DNA of 64,000 nucleotides from Rhizobium sp. AAP43 (GTDB lineage Bacteria; Pseudomonadota; Alphaproteobacteria; Rhizobiales; Rhizobiaceae): positions 62,001-126,000 of the forward strand of contig NZ_LJHS01000027.1 in NCBI RefSeq assembly GCF_001296045.1, read 5' to 3'. The notes beneath the pieces are model-generated. The model was not told the origin of the DNA. It was given only the letters and a program-made list of their open reading frames with translations, and ran no database searches. A program made the position numbers and the translations under genes. The number at the start of each line of letters is the position of its first letter. Position 1 is the first letter of the stretch. This document shows, piece by piece, positions 19,849-29,100 of this stretch.

Positions 19849-20790
19849 ATGGCAGAAGCTCAGATAAATCGTTTGCAACCAAAACATTTCGGCCTGATCG
19901 CGTCCATTGCGGAACTCGGTCAGCTGAGTCTCGCAGCCCAGGCAATGGCGCTGACGCAACCTGCGGCCTCCAGAATGCTGGGCGAAATCGAACGCTATGT
20001 GGGCTCTCCAATCTTCATTCGCACGCCGAAGGGAATGGAACCGACCGTCGTTGGTGGCGCACTGGCGCGGCGCGCTCAGAACGTTCTGGAAGAAATGCGC
20101 GAAGCAGCCCGGGAAATCGAGGCCATCCGCCGGGGTTTTACTGGAAAGGTGAGGGTTGGTGCCGTGACCGGCGGTGCGGTCGGCTATGTGGTGCCGGCGA
20201 TTAAAGTCTTGAAGGCCGACTCCACTGCTGTCGATATCCATTTGGACGTTGCGGCCAGTGGCGAACTGATCCGCGATCTCCTGTCCGGGCATTATGATTT
20301 TGTTCTGGGGCGCGTACCGCCTGGTATCGATGCACGCCAGTTCAACGTCGAGGGTGCTGCGATGGAGGAGATGGAGATTGTGGTCCACCGCACTCATCCC
20401 CTAGTCAACATGGACCGGCTGAGCTTGTCCGATATGGCCCATTTCCCATGGGTGATGCAGGAACCCGGTACGCCGCTCAGGCAGGCTGTCGAAGCGAATT
20501 TTATCGAAGAAGGCTCCGCCCTTCCCAGAAACATCGTCAATACAACGTCGTTGCTGGTCATGATCGCAATGCTGGCTTCTTCGAACGCAATCGCGCCGAT
20601 GTCGCGCGAGGTTTCGGACCTTCTCTGTCGTCAGACGCCGGTCGGTGATCTGTGCACGCTGAAGGTTGAGACTTCCATTGTTGTTGCGCCCTATCACCTG
20701 ATCACCGTCCACGGTAAACGCCTGTCGCCTATTGCCGCCCGACTGCGCGATCTTCTGCTCGCCGCCTTTGAAGAGCGAGGGCGCGGATAG
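19849..20790 (+). CDS. gbpR: LysR-family regulator GbpR of the chvE locus
   Basis: A 313-residue LysR-type regulator with an N-terminal winged helix (LSLAAQAMALTQPAASRMLGE, about residues 24-45) and a C-terminal sugar-type effector domain. In Agrobacterium GbpR controls chvE in response to galactose, arabinose or fucose; divergence from chvE here supports the same role. The start is ATG 19849 (MAEAQINRLQPKHF); no clear ribosome site precedes it, and an upstream extension would run across the operator region into chvE. A TCAAA/TTTGA inverted repeat lies just upstream. Confidence 0.88.
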   Translation: MAEAQINRLQPKHFGLIASIAELGQLSLAAQAMALTQPAASRMLGEIERYVGSPIFIRTPKGMEPTVVGGALARRAQNVLEEMREAAREIEAIRRGFTGKVRVGAVTGGAVGYVVPAIKVLKADSTAVDIHLDVAASGELIRDLLSGHYDFVLGRVPPGIDARQFNVEGAAMEEMEIVVHRTHPLVNMDRLSLSDMAHFPWVMQEPGTPLRQAVEANFIEEGSALPRNIVNTTSLLVMIAMLASSNAIAPMSREVSDLLCRQTPVGDLCTLKVETSIVVAPYHLITVHGKRLSPIAARLRDLLLAAFEERGRG

Positions 20791-20893
20791 CCCATGGGCG
20801 AGCTGCCACGAAACCCGCACCTCGACTTGCTTTTTGGGAAGCCTCAGGCACACTGTTATTCATCCGTCATGAAAAAGAGCTCGAGGAGCATTG

Positions 20894-21292
20894 ATGACAG
20901 AGCTGCCTGAAGGACAGCGCCACGAAAGCGACGGCATCGACAAGGCCGCTGCGAGTGTCGTGGATCTGGGCATTTACCGCCAGGCGGCAGATCCGCTTCC
21001 CGTTACATTTCACCGCAGGGAGCTGGACGCCATCCTCTGGATCTATGGACGCATGGTTGGTGACGGCGAATGGCGTGACTATGCGATCGATCACCTGAAG
21101 GACAAGGCGGTCTTTTCCGTGTTCAAGCGGGCAGGCGAGTATCCGCTCTATCGGATTGAGAAGAACCCAAAGCTCGCTGCGAAGCAGGGTGCCTTTGCGG
21201 TTATCGCAACCGACGGCCGGATCCTCAAGCGTGGCCATGAGCTTAAGCAGGTCCTGAAGGTGTTTGACAAAGGCCTCAAGGCACTGGACTGA
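20894..21292 (+). CDS. Conserved DUF2794 protein
   Basis: A 132-residue soluble protein of the DUF2794 family, common in alphaproteobacteria and without known function. The core (about residues 35-110) reads TFHRRELDAILWIYGRMVGDGEWRD and includes FSVFKRAGEYPLYRIEK; there is no signal peptide or membrane segment. The start is ATG 20894, with GAGGAG close upstream; a TTG directly before it is also possible. It ends three bases from the stop of the convergent acetyltransferase gene, with no terminator between them. Confidence 0.82.
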   Translation: MTELPEGQRHESDGIDKAAASVVDLGIYRQAADPLPVTFHRRELDAILWIYGRMVGDGEWRDYAIDHLKDKAVFSVFKRAGEYPLYRIEKNPKLAAKQGAFAVIATDGRILKRGHELKQVLKVFDKGLKALD

Positions 21293-21295
21293 CCA

Positions 21296-21847
21296 TTAGC
21301 CAAGCGTTCCCGGATAGACCGTCAGGTCAGGCTTGGTAGTGTTACCTTCGCCGAGAGGTCTCTGCATGAAAATTGTATCCAGCCAGAGACCATGTTTGAA
21401 GCCCGTACCATCGAGCCGACCAGCGAGGGTGAAACCGCAGGACCGGTGGACCGCCACTGAAGCATCGCTCGCACCTCCGACCACACCGACCATCTGACGG
21501 AAGCCCAATCCCTCGCATCGTTGGACGAGCGCCTGGAGAAGTGCCTTACCGACACCGAGGCCTCGCGCCTGCTCTGCGACATAAATCGAGTCCTCGACGA
21601 GCCAGCGATAGGCGGGCCTCGTGCGAAATGCGGAAGCGTAGGCGTAACCCAGCAGATTGTTGTCCCCATCCAAAGCTGCGAGATAGGGATAACCTTTTCC
21701 GGTGATCGCCGCAAAACGAGCCGTCATTTCGTCCACCCCGGGCGGCACGAGTTCGTAGCTTGCCGTACCTTCGAGTACAGCTTGCGAGTAAATGGCTGTA
21801 ACAGAGGGCATATCCTCTGCTGTCAAATTCCTGATGGCCGCGACCAT
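21296..21847 (-). CDS. GNAT N-acetyltransferase, phosphinothricin acetyltransferase-like
   Basis: A 183-residue GNAT enzyme. The acetyl-CoA loop ARGLGVGKALL and the segment MVGVVGGASDASVAVHRSCGF are typical of the PAT/MddA group, which acetylates phosphinothricin, methionine sulfoximine or sulfone. The actual substrate is unknown. The start is ATG 21847 (MVAAIRNLTAED) with GGAG upstream; an alternative start 21 codons earlier lacks support. Probably monocistronic, tail to tail with DUF2794. Confidence 0.83.
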   Translation of the reverse strand: MVAAIRNLTAEDMPSVTAIYSQAVLEGTASYELVPPGVDEMTARFAAITGKGYPYLAALDGDNNLLGYAYASAFRTRPAYRWLVEDSIYVAEQARGLGVGKALLQALVQRCEGLGFRQMVGVVGGASDASVAVHRSCGFTLAGRLDGTGFKHGLWLDTIFMQRPLGEGNTTKPDLTVYPGTLG

Positions 21848-22266
21848 GAAAGGCTCCGATAAGAAATGACTTCTTGTTCCATGTGACCGAAGCAGGGGCA
21901 AGTCCGGCAAATGTCATGGGGACAGGCTAAGCAAGTGGCTTGTACCACCAATCGTGTTTTCACCTCCGAGACCCCGCCAGCGGCTTGACTCGGTGCAAAA
22001 ACCTTGTAATGCCTCGCCGTGAAGAGGATTTCGGACCATGCACGCTCTCGGGCATCCCATTGCGGTCTACCTTGACCTGCAGCGTCGCGCTGCCGGCGGC
22101 GCATGCCATTCTCTTGCATCCACGACCAAGGCCAAAACGACGACGAAAACCGTCTGACGTCTTCGGCCACCGCTCTCTCCCCGGCACGGCCGGGGACCAG
22201 GTAGGTTGCACCCTGTCGCAATCTTCCTCCTCACCATCCGCGGAGAGACAGAAAGAGAGCATAGAC
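21848..22266. other. Long intergenic region / asd 5' leader, no gene seen
   Basis: These 419 bases separate the divergent acetyltransferase and asd genes. No frame with good coding character and a ribosome site is evident. A strong GC stem, CCCCGGC-ACG-GCCGGGG, lies at 22179-22195, 71 bases before the asd start, without a following T run. A long structured leader or an unrecognised small RNA is possible, but I cannot match it to a known riboswitch class. Confidence 0.4.
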
Positions 22267-23301
22267 ATGGGTTTCAAGATTGCAGTCGCAGGCGCCACCG
22301 GCAATGTCGGTCGCGAAATGCTGAACATCCTCTCGGAGCGCGGCTTCCCGGCGTCTGAGGTTATCGCCCTGGCATCAGCCCGGTCGCAGGGAACGGAAGT
22401 ATCCTTCGGCGACAAGGTTCTGAAGGTCCAGAATCTGGAGAACTACGATTTCTCCGACACCGACATTTGCCTGATGTCTGCCGGCGGCACGATTTCACAG
22501 AAGTGGTCGCCGAAGATCGGCGCACAGGGTTGCGTCGTCATCGACAACTCGTCGGCCTGGCGCTACGACGCTGACGTTCCGCTGGTTGTTCCGGAAGTGA
22601 ACCCCGATGCCGTTGCCGACTTCAAGAAGCGCAACATCATCGCCAATCCGAATTGCTCGACAGCCCAGCTCGTCGTCGCCCTCAAGCCGCTGCATGATTT
22701 TGCTAAGATCAAGCGCGTCGTCGTTTCGACCTACCAGTCCGTCTCGGGCGCCGGCAAGGAAGGCATGGACGAACTCTTCACCCAGACCCGCGCCGTCTTC
22801 GTGGCAGATCCGGTTGAGACGAAGAAGTTCACCAAGCGCATCGCCTTCAACGTGATCCCGCATATCGATAGCTTCATGGAAGATGGCTACACCAAGGAAG
22901 AGTGGAAGGTCCTGGCCGAGACAAAGAAGATGCTCGACCCCAAGATCAAGGTCACCTGCACTGCGGTGCGTGTCCCCGTCTTCATCGGCCATTCCGAATC
23001 CGTCAACATCGAATTCGAGAACGAGATCACCGCAGACCAGGCACGCGACATCCTGCGCGATGCCCCTGGTTGCCTCGTCATCGACAAGCACGAGAACGGC
23101 GGATACATCACGCCGGTGGAATGCGCTGGCGAAGACGCAACCTTCATCTCGCGCATCCGTGAAGATGCGACCGTTGAGAACGGTCTCAACATGTGGATCG
23201 TTTCGGACAACCTTCGCAAGGGTGCAGCACTGAATGCAGTTCAGATCGCTGAGCTGCTGGTCAATCGCGGCCTGATCAAGCCCCGGGCAGCTGCTGCTTG
23301 A
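22267..23301 (+). CDS. asd: Aspartate-semialdehyde dehydrogenase
   Basis: A 344-residue enzyme that reduces aspartyl phosphate to aspartate semialdehyde, the branch point to lysine/diaminopimelate, threonine and methionine. It shows the NADP-binding motif GATGNVGREML (9-19) and the catalytic cysteine C130 in NPNCSTAQL. The start is ATG 22267 (MGFKIAVAGATG) after a purine-rich AGAGAGC; the frame is open far upstream but not conserved in character. A GC-rich hairpin follows the stop. Confidence 0.97.
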   Translation: MGFKIAVAGATGNVGREMLNILSERGFPASEVIALASARSQGTEVSFGDKVLKVQNLENYDFSDTDICLMSAGGTISQKWSPKIGAQGCVVIDNSSAWRYDADVPLVVPEVNPDAVADFKKRNIIANPNCSTAQLVVALKPLHDFAKIKRVVVSTYQSVSGAGKEGMDELFTQTRAVFVADPVETKKFTKRIAFNVIPHIDSFMEDGYTKEEWKVLAETKKMLDPKIKVTCTAVRVPVFIGHSESVNIEFENEITADQARDILRDAPGCLVIDKHENGGYITPVECAGEDATFISRIREDATVENGLNMWIVSDNLRKGAALNAVQIAELLVNRGLIKPRAAAA

Positions 23302-23312
23302 GGCAACCAAGC

Positions 23313-23342
23313 GCGCCCGCCCGCCCTCTGGCGGACGGGCGC
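23313..23342 (+). terminator. GC-rich hairpin after asd
   Basis: GCGCCCGCCCGCC-CTCT-GGCGGACGGGCGC forms a 13-bp stem with one mismatch, beginning 11 bases after the asd stop. The T run is poor, so termination may be partial or Rho-aided. Confidence 0.65.
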
Positions 23343-23485
23343 CCTTGATGCTCCGAGAGGCTGATTGTCATACAAAAGTGATGCAATGTGACACCAGTCC
23401 CTTGAAAAGCCCATTTCTTCGCGGATGACATGATGCGAAATCGCTGTCATGGTGCAGCAAATCCTAACATTTTGACGAGGCTTGA

Positions 23486-24307
23486 ATGCGACTGACACAT
23501 CTCTTGTCGGCAGCTGTGATTTCAGCGACCGCCCTCTTTTACACGATCGGTTCGGCAGAAGCCGCAGCATGCAGCAATACGTCAGCGGGGTTTGAGGAAT
23601 GGAAGGAAGCCTTTAAGCAGCAAGCGACCGGTTCCGGCATCAATGCGCGTACGCTCGATCGCGCCTTTGCGGCAGTGAACTACAGCCGAAGCACAATCAG
23701 CGCCGACCGGGGACAGAAAAGCTTCAAGCTCTCGTTCGACCAGTTCATGCAGAAGCGCGGCGGCCAGACCATCATCACCCGCGGCAAGACTATGAAGAAG
23801 AACAATGCCGCGTTGTTTGCCAAGCTGGAGCAGCGCTACGGCGTTCCGGCCGGTCCGCTGATTGCGATCTGGGGTATGGAAACCGGCTTTGGCTCCTTCC
23901 TCGGCAAGGAACACACGCTTTCGGCCGTGGCGACCCTCGCCTTCGACTGCCGCCGCAGCGAATTCTTCACCGACCAGCTCTACGCAGCACTGGAACTGGT
24001 TGAAGCCGGCAATCTCGACGTCAACGCCAAGGGCGCTGCGCATGGTGAGATCGGTCAGACCCAGTTCCTGCCGCGCAACGTCGTTCGCTTCGGCGCCGAT
24101 GGCGACGGCGACGGCCATATCGACATGGTGCGCTCGCGCTCGGATGCATTAGCCTCGACTGCAAACTTCCTGCGTGGTCATGGTTGGCAGCCCGGCGCCG
24201 GCTACCAGGAAGGCGAGCCGAACTTCGCGGCGATCCAGGGCTGGAATGCTGCAACCGTCTACCAGCAGGCTATCGCCTACATCGGCGCGCGCATCGACAG
24301 CGAATAA
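23486..24307 (+). CDS. Lytic murein transglycosylase, MltB-like
   Basis: A 273-residue exported protein with a signal peptide (MRLTHLLSAAVIS, cleavage near AEAAA, residue 27). The SLT-type domain carries the catalytic glutamate in IWGMETGFGSFLG and the later motif GEIGQTQFLP. This family cuts the glycan strands of peptidoglycan to form 1,6-anhydromuropeptides. The protein is shorter than E. coli MltB and has no lipobox, so it is probably a soluble periplasmic form. A strong bidirectional terminator separates it from the convergent carbonic anhydrase. Confidence 0.88.
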   Translation: MRLTHLLSAAVISATALFYTIGSAEAAACSNTSAGFEEWKEAFKQQATGSGINARTLDRAFAAVNYSRSTISADRGQKSFKLSFDQFMQKRGGQTIITRGKTMKKNNAALFAKLEQRYGVPAGPLIAIWGMETGFGSFLGKEHTLSAVATLAFDCRRSEFFTDQLYAALELVEAGNLDVNAKGAAHGEIGQTQFLPRNVVRFGADGDGDGHIDMVRSRSDALASTANFLRGHGWQPGAGYQEGEPNFAAIQGWNAATVYQQAIAYIGARIDSE

Positions 24308-24324
24308 CAAAGTCTCGACACAAC

Positions 24325-24358
24325 ATGAAAACGGCGGCTCTCTGGCCGCCGTTTTCAT
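24325..24358. terminator. Bidirectional terminator between transglycosylase and carbonic anhydrase genes
   Basis: A perfect 14-bp inverted repeat, ATGAAAACGGCGGC / GCCGCCGTTTTCAT, with a TCTCTG loop. A runs on one side and T runs on the other let it act on both strands, serving the two convergent genes. Confidence 0.93.
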
Positions 24359-24382
24359 ATGCGCTTCAAAAATTCAAACGGC

Positions 24383-25030
24383 TCAGATCGCGTGTTCGAT
24401 CCGCGAAAAATCCTGGGTTTTCGGATCCATGAGCCACAGTTCGCCATTGCTGATGTCGAACCATGCCCCGTGAATCTTCAGCTTCTGGCGCTCCTCCAGG
24501 ATCTTAACGCAAGGGAAAGTCCTGAGATTGGCGATGGAATTGCGAATGGAGATGCGCTCAAGGGCAGTCTGCCGCTCCCCAGCAGTCATTTCGGAATTTC
24601 CCTGGATCTGCTCTGCCGCTGGTGCGACGAGGTTCATCCACTTCCCGATAAAATCACCGGGCGAGAGCGGTTCTGAATTGGGATCGAGGGCCGCGCTGAT
24701 GCCACCGCATCGTCCATGACCCATGACGATGATATCCTTGACCCGCAATGCCTGCACGGCAAATTCAAGTGCCGCAGAGGTGGAATGATATTGTCCATCG
24801 GGCTCGTAGGGCGGCACCATGTTTGCCACGTTGCGAACGACGAAGAGTTCGCCAGGCCCGGAATCAAAGATCATCTCCGGTGCGGCACGTGAATCGCAGC
24901 ACGCGACGACGAGCGTATGCGGCTTCTGACCCTGGTCCGCCAATTGTCGATAGCGATCGCGTTGGTCGACATAACGACCACTCATGAATTCACGATAGCC
25001 GTTCAGAAGGGCTTCTGGAAAAGTGCTCAT
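24383..25030 (-). CDS. Beta-class carbonic anhydrase
   Basis: A 215-residue beta-carbonic anhydrase, which hydrates CO2 to bicarbonate. Zinc ligands and the catalytic dyad are visible as C45-D46-R48 (ACCDSR), H105 and C108 (GHGRCGG). Length and motifs are complete. It probably supplies bicarbonate to carboxylases. The start is ATG 25030; pdxY lies 54 bases upstream on the same strand, so the two may be cotranscribed. Confidence 0.94.
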   Translation of the reverse strand: MSTFPEALLNGYREFMSGRYVDQRDRYRQLADQGQKPHTLVVACCDSRAAPEMIFDSGPGELFVVRNVANMVPPYEPDGQYHSTSAALEFAVQALRVKDIIVMGHGRCGGISAALDPNSEPLSPGDFIGKWMNLVAPAAEQIQGNSEMTAGERQTALERISIRNSIANLRTFPCVKILEERQKLKIHGAWFDISNGELWLMDPKTQDFSRIEHAI

Positions 25031-25084
25031 GCGTTTCGATTAACGCGCCGGGCGCCGCATGGCAACAGCTGAGGATCACGAGCC

Positions 25085-25966
25085 TCAACTGGTGCGACGC
25101 GGCTTTTGCGAAGGATGGAGCAATTGCCGCATCTGGACCATCGCCATGGGCGTAGCAAGGCTCGATGCGTCACTTTCGAGGGCGAGCTCGTCTGCTCCGC
25201 GACGGGTGGTCCTCGAAAGGATCTCAAAGACGCTGGAAATCGCCAGTTGCAGTGCCTTCTCCTCTCCTGCGCCGGACAAGAGTCGCGCCAGGAAAAGTGC
25301 GGCCAGGAGATCACCGAGACCATTGGGGGGATTGTCGATCAAACGGTGCTCCGCCAGCAGTGACCGGCGCTCCGTCACCAGAAGATTACCAACGCCATTC
25401 GCCATCATCGCAACGGCAGACGTGACCAGAACACGTTTTGGACCGAGTGTCAGTGCGGCCTCGGTCAGGGCATGATTATCGGCAAGACTGCGATCCGAAA
25501 GCCACTGAAGTTCATAGCGATTGGGCGTCGCGACATCCGCAAGCGGCAGCAGATGATCGCGGATGGCCTCCGCCGTCTGCTGCGGCACGTAGAGGCCACC
25601 AAGATCCCCCATGACCGGGTCGCAAACATAGAGCAAGTCCGGATTGACCTTCCGCAAGGCAGTGATCAGCCGCGCTACGCTGGCTGGCTGCGCTGCCGAG
25701 CCGAAGTAACCTGTCAAGACAGCTTTGACCTCTCCAAGCCAGGGGGATCGGATCAGATCGTCAATGGCGTGATCGAACTCATCATCATTGAACTTCAGCC
25801 GTGTTGAAGGACCATGGCCGGGATGCCAGGGAAGCACAACCGTCGGAACGGCCCAGACCGGGTGTCCTAGCGTCTCAAGCGCGAACACCGCAGCACGATT
25901 GCCGACAGAACCCCGCATGACGTGGCTTGATAGGACGATGACGGCACCACCGGATTTGTCTTGCAT
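25085..25966 (-). CDS. pdxY: Pyridoxal kinase
   Basis: A 293-residue ribokinase-fold kinase that phosphorylates pyridoxal in the PLP salvage pathway. The family N-terminus VIVLSSHVMRGSVGNRA and the segment LYVCDPVMGD are clear. The anion-hole motif reads NGLGDLLAA where GTGD is commonest, a conservative change. The start is ATG 25966 (MQDKSGGAVIV), preceded by GGAAGG; a longer start 15 codons upstream would add a basic leader unlike the family. Confidence 0.9.
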   Translation of the reverse strand: MQDKSGGAVIVLSSHVMRGSVGNRAAVFALETLGHPVWAVPTVVLPWHPGHGPSTRLKFNDDEFDHAIDDLIRSPWLGEVKAVLTGYFGSAAQPASVARLITALRKVNPDLLYVCDPVMGDLGGLYVPQQTAEAIRDHLLPLADVATPNRYELQWLSDRSLADNHALTEAALTLGPKRVLVTSAVAMMANGVGNLLVTERRSLLAEHRLIDNPPNGLGDLLAALFLARLLSGAGEEKALQLAISSVFEILSRTTRRGADELALESDASSLATPMAMVQMRQLLHPSQKPRRTS

Positions 25967-26147
25967 GCATGCCTTCCGAACCAAAAGCGTCCGTTTTCGG
26001 TGATTTCTCATCCCGTATCGGACAGATTTTCATTTTTTCGGGCAATCAGCTCCGTTTTTCGTCGGATTTGGCCCTAGATTGTTTCCATACACACTTCAGC
26101 AAAACATTATCATGAAGATGTGCAAAAGCCGCATCAAGGAGACGAGC

Positions 26148-29100
26148 ATGGATATGACGGGCACCGGTGATCGGGTCGAGCTTTTTCGCTCGGCGGCGGA
26201 ACACGCCAAGACGCTTAGTGCGGGCTTTATCGCCCCATCGGCAATTTTCGGCCGGGCGAGCAATGACGACCTTGCGCGCTATACGCCCGAGATGCTGGCC
26301 AAGGCCTCCGTGCATGCGGCAACGCACCTTGCCGCCTGGGATCGTCAATCACCGAGGATCGTGATCGAAACCCTCGCTGGCGTAGCGCCCGATGGCATTC
26401 CGGTTAGCGTCGTCTCGATCGTCGATCACAACAAGTCATTCCTCTATGACAGCATCATGGGCGAAGTGACGAGCCTTTACCGTGACATCTACATGGCGAT
26501 CCATCCGATCCTTGCTGTGACACAGCAGGGGGAAGTGTCTCTGTCCAATCCGGACGCTGACCCGGAGGGCGCAATCAAGGTTAGCTACATTCAGCTGCAT
26601 CTCACCCCATTGACGGAAGAGCAGGCAGCCGACCTCATTCAGAAGCTCGAACATGTGCTGCGCCAGGTGAAGGTCACCTCGCGGGACTGGAAACCGATGC
26701 TGGCATTGATGGAAACTGCGGTATCCGAAATGCGCCAGCTGTCCCCAGGTCGCTTGGAGGCTGAGCGCGACGAGGCGATTGCCTTCCTCGAATGGCTTCG
26801 CAACAACAATTTCACTTTCCTTGGCATGCGCGAATACAACTATTCGGGCGATGGCGAGAGCGCAACGGTCGAGCGCGACAAAGGCAGTGGCCTCGGCATC
26901 CTTTCCGATCCGAACGTGCTTGTCCTTCGGCAGGGTCAGAACCAGGTGACGACGACGCCTGAAATCCTCACCTTCCTGCAAGGGCCGGATTTCCTCATCG
27001 TCACCAAGGCCAACGTGAAATCCGTCGTGCACCGGCGCGCCTATATGGATTATGTCGGCGTAAAGCGCTTCGGGCCAGACGGCAAGGTTGTCGGAGAGCT
27101 GCGGATCGTCGGCCTCTTCACTTCGACTGCCTATACTCGCTCCGTCAACCAGATCCCGCTTCTGCGGGCAAAGGTGGAGAAGGTAGTCTCCCATTTCGAC
27201 TTCGATCCACGCAGCCATTCCGGGCGCACGCTGCAGAACACGCTGGAAAACTATCCACGCGACGATCTTTTCCAGATCACACCAGAACTTCTTGCGAGGT
27301 TTGCCGAGCAAATCAATGACCTCGCCGAGCGGCCACGCGTCCGCGTGCTGCCGCGCATTGATCGCTTTGACCGCTTCGTTTCGCTGATCGTCTACGTTCC
27401 GCGCGAGGACTACAACTCGGCCGTCCGCGAACGCATCGGCACCTACTTCAAAACGGTCTACAACGGCCATGTCTCGGCCTACTACCCAGCCTTTCCCGAG
27501 GGGGGGGTGGCACGGGTCCACATCATCATCGGCCGCCGCAGCGGCACAACGCCGGAGATTTCACAGTCGACGCTGGAAGACGCTGTCCGCGAGATCACCG
27601 CGCGCTGGAGTGACCGCTTCGCCTCGCTGGCCGGACCGGGAAGCCCGCAGCTTGAGGTCGGCCAGGCGTTTCAGGAAGCCTTTACGGCTGACGAAGCCGT
27701 CGCCGATCTGAAGCATATCGAAGCCTGCCTCGCGGGCGCTCCTTTGTCTATCGCATTTCGCCAGGGCGACGAAGGGAAGGGGCCAACTCTCTTCCTCAAG
27801 ATTTTCCACTCCGCGGAACACTTGCCGCTGTCCCGCCGCGTGCCGCTTTTGGAAAACCTTGGCTTCAGCGTGATCAGCGAACGCACATTCGACATTGATG
27901 TGAAAAGTCCGACCGGAGCAGATCGTGGGACAGTCGTGCTGCATGACATGGAGCTCGAAATTGCCGGCGGCGCCGCTTTCGATCTCGCAAGCCATGCCAG
28001 CGCGATCGAGGACACGTTTGTTGCTGCCTTCACCGGTACGGTGGACAATGACAGCTTCAATCGACTGGTATTGAAGGCCGGTCTCTCTGCACGCGAGGTC
28101 TCCGTCTTGCGGGCCTATGCTGCCTATCTGCGCCAGGCAGGATCGGTCTACTCCCCGGAATATATCGCCGAGACGCTCGCAAAGCACCCGGCGATCGCGG
28201 CCGACCTCGTCGCCCTGTTCAAGAGCCGCTTCGATCCTGCTCAATCTGAAAAAGCAAGGAACAAGCGGGATCAGGAACTGCGCGGCGTCCTCGAAACCGA
28301 ACTCGGCCGGGTGCCGAGCCTTGATGAAGACCGCATTTTACGCCGCCTCATCAATGCTATCGAAGCTACGCTACGCACCAATTTCTTCCAGAAGGCCTAT
28401 CTGGAAAGCGAACGCCCGATGCTCGCCTTCAAGTTTGATCCGCATCGCCTGGACGGACTGCCGGAACCGCGTCCGTTCCGCGAGATCTTCGTCTATGGCG
28501 TCGAGGTCGAAGGCGTACACCTGCGCTTCGGCAAGGTCGCCCGTGGTGGTCTGCGTTGGTCGGACCGCGCTCAGGACTACCGGACAGAAGTGCTCGGTCT
28601 TGTGAAGGCCCAGCAGGTCAAGAATGCGGTCATCGTTCCCGTCGGCGCCAAGGGTGGTTTCTTCCCGAAGCTTCTGCCGCCACCGGGCAATCGCGAGGCT
28701 TGGCTTGCAGCCGGCACCGAAGCCTACAAGACCTACATCCGCACACTCCTCTCGATCACCGACAACATCGTCGGTGGCGCGATCGTGCCGCCTGCGGACA
28801 CCTTGAGACCTGATGGCGACGACCCCTACTTCGTTGTTGCCGCCGACAAGGGCACCGCAACATTCTCCGATACGGCCAACGGCCTTGCACAGGCTGCCGG
28901 CTTCTGGCTCGACGATGCTTTCGCCTCGGGCGGATCGGCCGGATACGACCACAAGAAAATGGGCATCACGGCTCGCGGTGCCTGGGAAACCGTAAAGCGC
29001 CATTTCCGCGAGATCGACATCGACATTCAGACAACACCCTTCACCGTCGCCGGTGTCGGTGACATGTCCGGCGACGTTTTCGGCAACGGCATGTTGCTGT

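Noticed and set aside
22179..22195. GC stem in the asd leader as a transcription terminator or known riboswitch
   Set aside because: There is no T run after the stem, and the surrounding sequence does not match the SAM-II, lysine or other riboswitch cores I know.
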